A stretch of DNA of 8,511 bases from an uncultured Anaerolineales bacterium (GTDB lineage Bacteria; Chloroflexota; Anaerolineae; Anaerolineales; UBA11657): NCBI GenBank assembly GCA_913031335.1, contig CAJWGI010000042.1, positions 1 to 8,511 of the forward strand, written 5' to 3'. The position numbers were made by a program, and so were the translations under genes. Within the stretch, counting starts at the first letter, position 1. Every line of letters begins with the position of its first letter. The notes under the pieces are model-generated. The model had not been told where the DNA came from. It saw only the letters and a list, made by a program, of their open reading frames with translations, and searched no databases. Shown piece by piece: positions 1-4,632 of the stretch.

Positions 1-1
1 G

Positions 2-814
2 TTGATGGGGACGGCAGTGTCAAACCGGCCGGTCCGTCAGGGGGAAAACGTCAACCTGAGGGCGTGTTGGCGCTCTAACGCTGAGATGACCACAGATTAC
101 GTTTTTTACGTTCACTTGCTCGACCATAGGTTAAACTCCCTGGGCCAACGAGACACTTACACGGGACTCGGTACTTTTCCCACCTCCTATTGGCAACCCG
201 GCAACATGTTCTGTGACACCTACCTTGTACCAGTCTCCAAAGAACTTTCACGGCCGGTGGTGGTTGACGTCACAACAGGTTTCTACGATTATGACACCAG
301 ACAGCAGCTGCCCGCCCGCACACTCGACGGCATCCCATCGCGACGCGTGGTCGTGGGAAGAGTCAAACTGATGCCCACATCACCCGCGCCGGTTGCTGAG
401 CAGCAATACCGCACCGAGGCTCGCTTTCAGAAGAGCATCGTGCTGACCGGTTATGGCTGGTCCGCGCTAAGAGCGCGCCCCGGCGAGACTGTTTCCGCAA
501 CGGTGGCCTGGGAAGCGTCCGGGCCGCTGGATATATCCTATACCATCTTTGCCCATCTTCTGGATTCGGACGGACAAATGATTGCCCAGGATGACGGACC
601 TCCTCAGGATGGGAATTACCCCACCACATTCTGGGGCGCGAAGGAGATCATTCTAGATGAACACGAATTCACGATCCCCGAAGGAACAGTCCCTGGACCA
701 ACCCTGCTGCTGATTGGGTTTTACCATCTGGAAGGCAACCGGCGGCTGCCTCGGGAAGTGGACGCAGATCTGCCTGACGCCGCCACAATAACCGGCCCGA
801 TTGTGGTGGACTGA
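2..814 (+). CDS. C-terminal part of a large cell-envelope protein (probable membrane glycosyltransferase) with two beta-sandwich repeats
   Basis: The frame is open at the left edge, so this is the 3' part of a longer gene and the true start lies outside the window. It ends at TGA 812-814. The visible 270 residues contain no membrane segment. They hold two related units: one with YVFYVHLLD (residues 33-41) and a TFPTSYWQPG-like segment (58-67), and a second with YTIFAHLLD (180-188), a DGPPQDG stretch and YPTTFW (206-211). Each unit ends in a GFYDY or GFYHLEG strand followed by an 'LP' element. From memory, units of this kind form the soluble C-terminal tail of large multi-membrane-span sugar transferases in Chloroflexota and related bacteria, where they would sit on the outer face of the membrane. 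Assignment to that family is an inference, because the membrane part is not visible. The next gene starts 83 bases downstream on the same strand. Confidence 0.7.
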   Translation: MMGTAVSNRPVRQGENVNLRACWRSNAEMTTDYVFYVHLLDHRLNSLGQRDTYTGLGTFPTSYWQPGNMFCDTYLVPVSKELSRPVVVDVTTGFYDYDTRQQLPARTLDGIPSRRVVVGRVKLMPTSPAPVAEQQYRTEARFQKSIVLTGYGWSALRARPGETVSATVAWEASGPLDISYTIFAHLLDSDGQMIAQDDGPPQDGNYPTTFWGAKEIILDEHEFTIPEGTVPGPTLLLIGFYHLEGNRRLPREVDADLPDAATITGPIVVD

Positions 815-897
815 TGCTGCTCTTCGCTGTTCACCTCGCAGGCGGAGTACTCTGAAAGCGGGCGACAAGGAAAGGTGCGTTCCGCGAAACACAGCAA

Positions 898-1380
898 ATG
901 AATTACTTCAATCAACATTCGTTTACGCTGAGCGCCATCATTGTTTACGCCGTTGTCGCCGTCACACTTTTGCGAGACGGCGTCCGATTTTTTGATGTGG
1001 TCGCACTCGTTGTTATGGCCAGCGCCTTTGGTCTTTCATGGCTGTTGCTTCGCCCGGGCCCGAGTACATTGACGAAAATGGATGCTGTCGAGGCAGGGCT
1101 GGCTGCCGGGAAGCCAACACTACTGGAGTTTCAATCGGAGTATTGACTGGCTTGTATTGCGATCCGGCCTGTCGTGAACAGGTTAGAAACAGAACTAGGA
1201 GGAAGACTGCAGATAATCCGGTTAAATGTTCATGACCCGGTAGGGCGCCAACTAGGTGATCGTTTCGATTTTAGCTTCACCCCGACATTCATCTTCTTCG
1301 ATGCCAACGGGATTGAGAAATGGCGCTCCCTCGGCACCCTCGATGCGGATCGCGTACGCAGCAGTGTAACAACCCAGTAG
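898..1380 (+). CDS. Membrane-anchored thioredoxin-like selenoprotein (UxxC), 160 residues, TGA read as selenocysteine
   Basis: Two open frames (898-1143 and 1147-1380) lie in the same phase, separated only by TGA 1144-1146. Read through, they give one protein. Residues about 8-25 and 30-51 are hydrophobic and form two membrane helices. Residues about 55-160 form a thioredoxin-fold domain: PTLLEF strand, Y-U-L-A-C active site (U83, C86), proline exactly five residues after the second cysteine (P91, matching P40 of E. coli thioredoxin), RLQIIRLNV strand, FTPTFIFF with the cis-proline (P129), then DANG and a C-terminal helix. The stop therefore falls exactly on the first catalytic cysteine, the usual place for Sec in thioredoxin-fold selenoproteins. 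A SECIS-like hairpin follows. The likely role is thiol-disulfide exchange at the membrane; the partner is unknown. ATG 898 is the first possible start after an in-frame stop at 853, although the purine-rich AAGGAAAGG sits about 22 bases away, too far to be a good ribosome site. The alternative is a nonsense mutation or sequencing error. Confidence 0.82.
1144..1146 (+). other. In-frame TGA, proposed selenocysteine codon (U83)
   Basis: TGA sits between TAT (Tyr) and CTG GCT TGT (Leu-Ala-Cys), giving U-x-x-C where thioredoxins have C-x-x-C. Other genes here (ending at 814, 1751, 2539 and 7005) use TGA as a normal stop, so reassignment of TGA to tryptophan is unlikely. Tryptophan at this position would also not complete the motif. 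Confidence 0.78.
1163..1187 (+). promoter_or_regulatory. Candidate bacterial SECIS hairpin just after the TGA codon
   Basis: A perfect 5-bp stem, CCTGT (1168-1172) with ACAGG (1178-1182), closes the loop CGTGA (1173-1177). Two G-U pairs (1166/1184, 1167/1183) and, beyond a C-A mismatch, two further pairs (1164/1186, 1163/1187) extend it. The apical loop starts 26 bases after the TGA, and its second base is G. Known bacterial SECIS elements lie within the reading frame just 3' of UGA, with the loop roughly 16-37 bases away and a G among the first two loop bases. The stem was found by eye, without an energy calculation. Confidence 0.6.
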
Positions 1381-1393
1381 GCGGCACAGCCGC
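1381..1393 (+). terminator. Small hairpin between convergent genes, weak terminator candidate
   Basis: Immediately after the stop of the selenoprotein gene, GCGGC and GCCGC pair around an ACA loop. The nearest T-run (TTTT, 1407-1410) is 13 bases further on, so it is not a canonical intrinsic terminator. A second hairpin, CCGTG/CACGG, lies at 1413-1427. The 76-base gap separates two converging genes, where a terminator is expected. Confidence 0.25.
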
Positions 1394-1456
1394 GGATTAG
1401 TTCTGGTTTTCACCGTGCTGCTCACGGCTTCTGGAGCCTGCGTCGGTTGTATAAGG

Positions 1457-1651
1457 TTATCCGTCCGGGGTCATGTCGGCGCCGCAGCAGGCGGGCGATT
1501 TGATCTTCCCGCAGCCGTTGGGGCACTCTGAGATGCCGACCGTGCTGCCATCTTCGAGCGCGAGCGACCCGTGCTCAAGTTCCGCGCCGCATTTTCCGCA
1601 GCGCATGTTTTCAACTTCCATTCCACAGTCGGAACATGTGTATTTCGTCAA
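1457..1651 (-). CDS. Small double zinc-ribbon protein, 64 residues, TTG start
   Basis: Starting at TTG 1651-1649, the protein has eight cysteines in four pairs: C6-x2-C9, C18-x2-C21, C43-x3-C47 and C55-C56. The first four form a classic zinc ribbon (YTCSDCG...RCGKCG). The second set, around CPNGCGKIKSPACCG, would form another metal site. The last residues include GADM. From memory this matches a conserved family of small bacterial proteins of unknown function that I cannot name more closely. Zinc binding is inferred from the cysteine spacing. The frame extends upstream to another start at 1687. I choose the TTG because AAGGAG lies seven bases before it, and because the extension is basic, unlike the family, and would begin upstream of the ribosome site. 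It is cytosolic with no signal peptide. It faces the selenoprotein gene tail to tail and probably has its own promoter. Confidence 0.82.
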   Translation of the reverse strand: MTKYTCSDCGMEVENMRCGKCGAELEHGSLALEDGSTVGISECPNGCGKIKSPACCGADMTPDG

Positions 1652-1658
1652 CCTCTTT

Positions 1659-1664
1659 CTCCTT
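1659..1664 (-). promoter_or_regulatory. Ribosome binding site AAGGAG deciding the TTG start
   Basis: The minus strand reads AAGGAG followed by seven bases (AAAGAGG) and TTG at 1651. This is the best Shine-Dalgarno match seen in the window and selects TTG 1651 over the frame's earlier start at 1687. Confidence 0.75.
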
Positions 1665-1689
1665 TTACTTTCAGTCCGTGCCACCATTC

Positions 1690-1718
1690 ATTCTATGGCG
1701 TTTTGCCAGCCGTAACAA
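1690..1718 (-). promoter_or_regulatory. Promoter of the zinc-ribbon gene (TTGTTA-N17-TAGAAT)
   Basis: On the minus strand, TTGTTA (1718-1713, four of six matches to the -35 consensus) is followed by a 17-base spacer and TAGAAT (1695-1690, five of six to the -10 consensus). Transcription would start near 1683, about 32 bases before the TTG start, with the ribosome site inside the leader. The spacer contains a small inverted repeat TGGC-N5-GCCA (1696-1708). The promoter makes the small gene independent of the glycosyltransferase operon upstream. Confidence 0.55.
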
Positions 1719-1750
1719 TTTCGGCCGGAGCGAGGCAGGAACGCAGACAC

Positions 1751-2524
1751 TCAGATTAGCCGCCGGCCCCCGGGCGAAAATATCGCTGGACGAACAAATC
1801 TCCATTTGGCAAGCAGAAACAACATCGAAGTCCAGATCACTCCCAAGCCATATTTCATCGACCGCCAGACATTAATTGATGATGAGCGTGGTTCGTAGCG
1901 TGTCGGACAGGTTACCTCGCCAATGCGAAAACCGAAATATATCGCCTGCCCCAGAATCTGATTGTCGAAGAGAAAATCGTCCGAGTTTTCTGCCAGCGGC
2001 AACTCAGCAAGCACCCGGCGCGAAAATGCCCGGTATCCGGTGTGGAATTCGGACAATTTCTCTCGCAGTAACACGTTCTGGAAGAAGGTGAGCAGCCGAT
2101 TCGCCACGTATCGGTATAACGGCATGCCGCCCCGGCGAGCGCCTTTGCCGAGTATGCGGGATCCGAGGACAATGTCGTACAATCCGGAATCTATTAACGC
2201 CACCATCGCCGGCAGCAATTTCGGCGTGTACTGATAATCCGGATGTAACATAACTACGATGTCTGCGTTGGCGGTAAGAGCCGCACGGTAGCACGTTTTC
2301 TGGTTGCCGCCATAACCCATGTTGCGCGCATGTCGCACCGTCACAAGCCCCATGCCTTCCGCCAGAGCCACTGTGCCGTCCTGACTGGCGTCATCGACCA
2401 GAATAACTTCATCCACCACAGAGTTGTCAATCTCGCTGACGGTATCAGCCAAGGTGTTCGCCGCGTTATACGCCGGCAGCACCACGACCACCCGCGAGCG
2501 ACGCTGATTTACGTCAAGAGTCAT
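1751..2524 (-). CDS. Family 2 glycosyltransferase (GT2, polyprenyl-phosphate sugar synthase-like), 257 residues
   Basis: A GT-A fold sugar transferase using a nucleotide-sugar donor at the cytoplasmic side of the membrane. The visible motifs are VVVVLPAYNAA (residues 12-22, start of the nucleotide-binding fold), VDDASQDGT (43-51, donor-binding Asp pair), RNMGYGGNQKTCY (67-79), MLHPDYQY (92-99, Asp96 in the place of the metal-binding DxD), and EFHTGYRAFSRR in the second half (acceptor region). The C-terminal segment YGLGVIWTSMLFLLAKW may be a membrane-contacting helix; there are no clear transmembrane spans. The overall pattern resembles dolichyl/undecaprenyl-phosphate mannose or glucose synthases, but the sugar cannot be read from the sequence. 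The ATG at 2524 is chosen because GGAGG lies seven bases upstream. A TTG at 2542 is in frame but would overlap the preceding stop. The gene starts 14 bases after the GT-C gene ends, so the two are almost certainly co-transcribed. Confidence 0.9.
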   Translation of the reverse strand: MTLDVNQRRSRVVVVLPAYNAANTLADTVSEIDNSVVDEVILVDDASQDGTVALAEGMGLVTVRHARNMGYGGNQKTCYRAALTANADIVVMLHPDYQYTPKLLPAMVALIDSGLYDIVLGSRILGKGARRGGMPLYRYVANRLLTFFQNVLLREKLSEFHTGYRAFSRRVLAELPLAENSDDFLFDNQILGQAIYFGFRIGEVTCPTRYEPRSSSINVWRSMKYGLGVIWTSMLFLLAKWRFVRPAIFSPGGRRLI

Positions 2525-2531
2525 CCTTTCT

Positions 2532-2536
2532 CCTCC
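2532..2536 (-). promoter_or_regulatory. Ribosome binding site GGAGG of the GT2 gene
   Basis: GGAGG, within GGGGAGGAG on the minus strand, lies in the 14-base gap between the GT-C stop codon and the GT2 ATG, seven bases before the ATG. It fixes the start at 2524. Confidence 0.7.
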
Positions 2537-2538
2537 CC

Positions 2539-4173
2539 TCAACGAGTCTCGGTGCCGCCCGCTCGCGTGCTTCCAGCAACCGCGAAAACAACAATCTCGT
2601 CATCCTCATAGAATGATTCGCCGACCTGCTCTGCAAACACATCGATACAGCGCGTGATTGTGTCCGCCTGCTGCCCGGAAGAGGGAGAGCGGCTGTGGAA
2701 CACAACGTAATCACCCTCGCGCGCGCCCGCTTGCAGCACCCGCTCAAGGTGAACGAAATTGCGGAACTTCATTCCCGTAGCTTCCAGAGGATACTCGCCT
2801 GTAAAACCGTGCCAGTCACTCCCGCACAGCGCGCCGAGAAAGCCAATACGCACGCGCTGCCTGTGCACCTTTTGATAGAAGTTCAAGCGGATGTGGTGCC
2901 ATGCGAGGTCCCATGGCGCCTCAATTATGGTCAGGCTTGCGGGGGGCTGTTCGCCTAACATCCAATAGAATTCCGGGATGCGTTCCGGCTGCAGGAAGCG
3001 GTATGGATTGGCTTCCAAGCGGTAGTCAGACTGAAAGAGCATGTGCCCGGTGAACTGATTCGGATAATATGCCTGCGCCCGAAGAGGCCCCGCCAGCAAC
3101 AGGACCGGAACCAGCATCCCGGCCGCAACGTAACGCCCGCTGGAGGAAGCCCATCTGGATACCCCGTGGCCGAGACCGCACGCCACCAGCATCAAGAACA
3201 CCGGCACCACCGGCAGACCGTACCGCGCCAATACTATCGCCTCGTCCAGCCCAACTCCGCGCGATAAGGCCACTATCGCCAGTAGCCCAGCTGCACAAAA
3301 AAGACAGTATTGCAACCAGAGCCGCTGCCGGTGCCACAAACACCCCACCCCCACGGCGCCCAGCACAAATAGAACCGCAATCAGAAAGTGGTTCCCACTT
3401 CCGGCCCACAGGCGAACCGCGCCAATGAGTGCATGCCATCTGAGCGATTGCATTCCGCTCTTCGCCAGAAAATTGGCGTGGTCAACGTAGAGCGGGGGGC
3501 CGATGACAATCGTGAGCAGGAAGAGCGCCCACAACCCAAGCGCAGTGAGCCGCCGCACAGGCCGCGCGTCGCCGCCGACCGCGCTGCGCAGAGCAAGTAG
3601 CCCGAAAAACGCCACGGGCATAAAAGTGAAAAGCAACGAGGCGACATGCAGGTATGCGCCTGTCACAGTGGAGGAAAGGTAAACAGCGGCCCAGCGGGGC
3701 CCGGGCTCGTGCCACCAGCGAAAGCACGCTGCTAGCGCCACGGAGGCTAGCAGCACCGTCAGCGCATAAGGGCGCGCGGTGCGGCTGAAATACACCAGCA
3801 GCGGGGAAACCGAGAGCAGCACGACGAAGAAAAGATACGCATTGCGACCTATATACCTGCGCCACAATCGCGGCACCACCAGCGGCATGGAGATGCCGGT
3901 CAGAAAAGCGGGCAGCCTCATTCCCACTTCGTTCAAGCCAACGGTATCGGAAAGCGCCTTGTAAAACATCGTCAGCGGTATGCTGTAATCAGCATAGCCG
4001 AAGTGGGTGACAATGTGACTGTAATCGACTATCAGCAACCTGTAAAGTGCGTGCCATTCATCGTCGGCGATGATCTCGCCAGCCAGCTGGTATGCCCGTA
4101 TCCCAACACCGAGCAGCACTACAGCCAATACAAAGTAGCCTTCAAACCGCCCTTTTCGCGCGGTCGTACTCAT
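2539..4173 (-). CDS. Polytopic GT-C-type glycosyltransferase (PMT/ArnT-like), 544 residues
   Basis: The sequence shows a GT-C layout. A first membrane helix (about residues 12-30) is followed by an outer-face loop with the acidic motif ADDEWHALY (Asp37/Asp38/Glu39), the expected catalytic position in the PMT/ArnT superfamily. About ten further hydrophobic spans follow to about residue 362. The family-typical ARPYAL (133-138) and ARYGLPVVP (316-324) are present. Residues about 365-544 are soluble and end in a Cys- and acid-containing domain (TRCIDVFAEQVGESF). Known relatives move a sugar from a polyprenyl-phosphate carrier to a lipid, glycan or protein outside the membrane; the substrate here is unknown. 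ATG 4173 has no clear Shine-Dalgarno sequence. The gene follows the lipoprotein gene after an 81-base gap and precedes the GT2 gene by 14 bases. A simple inference is that the GT2 product makes the lipid-linked sugar that this enzyme uses. Confidence 0.85.
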   Translation of the reverse strand: MSTTARKGRFEGYFVLAVVLLGVGIRAYQLAGEIIADDEWHALYRLLIVDYSHIVTHFGYADYSIPLTMFYKALSDTVGLNEVGMRLPAFLTGISMPLVVPRLWRRYIGRNAYLFFVVLLSVSPLLVYFSRTARPYALTVLLASVALAACFRWWHEPGPRWAAVYLSSTVTGAYLHVASLLFTFMPVAFFGLLALRSAVGGDARPVRRLTALGLWALFLLTIVIGPPLYVDHANFLAKSGMQSLRWHALIGAVRLWAGSGNHFLIAVLFVLGAVGVGCLWHRQRLWLQYCLFCAAGLLAIVALSRGVGLDEAIVLARYGLPVVPVFLMLVACGLGHGVSRWASSSGRYVAAGMLVPVLLLAGPLRAQAYYPNQFTGHMLFQSDYRLEANPYRFLQPERIPEFYWMLGEQPPASLTIIEAPWDLAWHHIRLNFYQKVHRQRVRIGFLGALCGSDWHGFTGEYPLEATGMKFRNFVHLERVLQAGAREGDYVVFHSRSPSSGQQADTITRCIDVFAEQVGESFYEDDEIVVFAVAGSTRAGGTETR

Positions 4174-4254
4174 TTAGTGTCGGCGGCGCCAATGGATAGA
4201 AAGTGGCCGCCTATTCGAAAAACAACCACCCGAAACCACCGCGAAACGGGCAAA

Positions 4255-4605
4255 CTAACGCGGCACAAACATGGCTCCAGTCCCGATAGGGTGCAGCCCC
4301 TGCGGCCAGATGGTGTCCGAATCATACAGCGCCATACGAAGGTCTACTTCGGTCAGGTTTGCGCCACGCAAATTGGCGCCTCGCAAGTCGGTCCAGCGCA
4401 AATAAGCCCGGTGCAGATTAGCGCCGCTCAGATCGGCACCGCTCAGGTCCACGCCGAAAAGATTCGCGCCACTCAAATCAGACCCGTTAAGATTGGCCTG
4501 CCTGCACTCGCTGTGAGGTTGAATGATGCATCCGCCCGTGACCCTCGGCATGCATCCAGCGAGGAAAATGCTTCCAATTCCGAAGAGACAGGTAATACGG
4601 CGCAT
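4255..4605 (-). CDS. Pentapeptide-repeat lipoprotein, 116 residues
   Basis: From ATG 4605, residues 1-18 form a lipoprotein signal peptide: arginines, a hydrophobic core, then LAGC with Cys18 as the lipidated residue. After a short linker with two more cysteines come about twelve tandem A(D/N)LxG pentapeptides (about residues 37-96, DNA 4318-4497), for example ANLNG, SDLSG, ANLFG, ADLSG, ANLRG. These should fold as a right-handed quadrilateral beta-helix of about three coils. The tail DTIWPQG...GAMFV is a recurrent closing motif of such proteins. GTG 4608 directly precedes the ATG and is an equally possible start; neither has a ribosome site. The protein would be tethered to the outer face of the membrane or cell surface. 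It is the first gene of the minus-strand glycan cluster, so a binding or scaffolding role there is possible but unproven. The long + strand frame across this region is a shadow. Confidence 0.88.
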   Translation of the reverse strand: MRRITCLFGIGSIFLAGCMPRVTGGCIIQPHSECRQANLNGSDLSGANLFGVDLSGADLSGANLHRAYLRWTDLRGANLRGANLTEVDLRMALYDSDTIWPQGLHPIGTGAMFVPR

Positions 4606-4617
4606 CACTCAATGCCA

Positions 4618-4623
4618 TATAAT
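4618..4623 (+). promoter_or_regulatory. Perfect -10 (TATAAT) of the 790-residue membrane protein gene
   Basis: TATAAT lies ten bases before ATG 4633, so transcription would start near 4630, nearly at the start codon. No convincing -35 is seen at 16-18 bases upstream. It overlaps the -10 of the divergent operon. If real, it excludes the upstream in-frame ATG at 4612 as the start. Confidence 0.42.
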
Positions 4624-4627
4624 AGCA
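4619..4627 (-). promoter_or_regulatory. Extended -10 promoter of the lipoprotein/GT operon
   Basis: The minus strand reads TGC-TATTAT (4627-4619), an extended -10 (TGN plus five of six matches). There is no good -35 at 17 bases; a TTGACA lies too far upstream (25-base spacing). The start of transcription would be near 4612, leaving only about 4-7 bases before GTG 4608 or ATG 4605, with no Shine-Dalgarno sequence. Confidence 0.42.
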
Positions 4628-4632
4628 GCGCC

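Noticed and set aside
1144..1146. TGA read as tryptophan (alternative genetic code)
   Set aside because: TGA closes several other genes in the window at natural ends (814, 1751, 2539, 7005), and tryptophan would not fit the CxxC position.
1174..1380. Separate small ORF starting at GTG 1174
   Set aside because: It is in the same phase as 898-1143 and encodes the second half of the same thioredoxin fold. It lacks the active site and has no ribosome site, so it is the downstream part of the TGA-interrupted gene.
1690..1708. TGGC-N5-GCCA inverted repeat in the promoter spacer as a repressor operator
   Set aside because: Only four base pairs per arm, which is easily chance; kept as a note within the promoter entry.
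1473..1875. Several + strand ORFs opposite the zinc-ribbon gene
   Set aside because: They are shadows of the eight-cysteine protein and of the GT2 3' end, with no recognisable protein pattern and no ribosome sites.
3026..3865. Long overlapping ORFs inside the GT-C gene
   Set aside because: They are GC-rich alternate frames without domain signatures; the 544-residue frame shows membrane helices and GT-C motifs.
4318..4497. Tandem 15-base DNA repeat or CRISPR-like array
   Set aside because: The periodicity comes from codons for A(D/N)LxG pentapeptides. The units are imperfect and contiguous, with no spacers.
4003..4632. N-terminal extension of the + strand membrane protein gene
   Set aside because: This part encodes a repetitive peptide (AQIG-like runs) that is simply the complement of the pentapeptide repeats of the lipoprotein gene. 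The membrane protein has a natural start at 4633 after a TATAAT.
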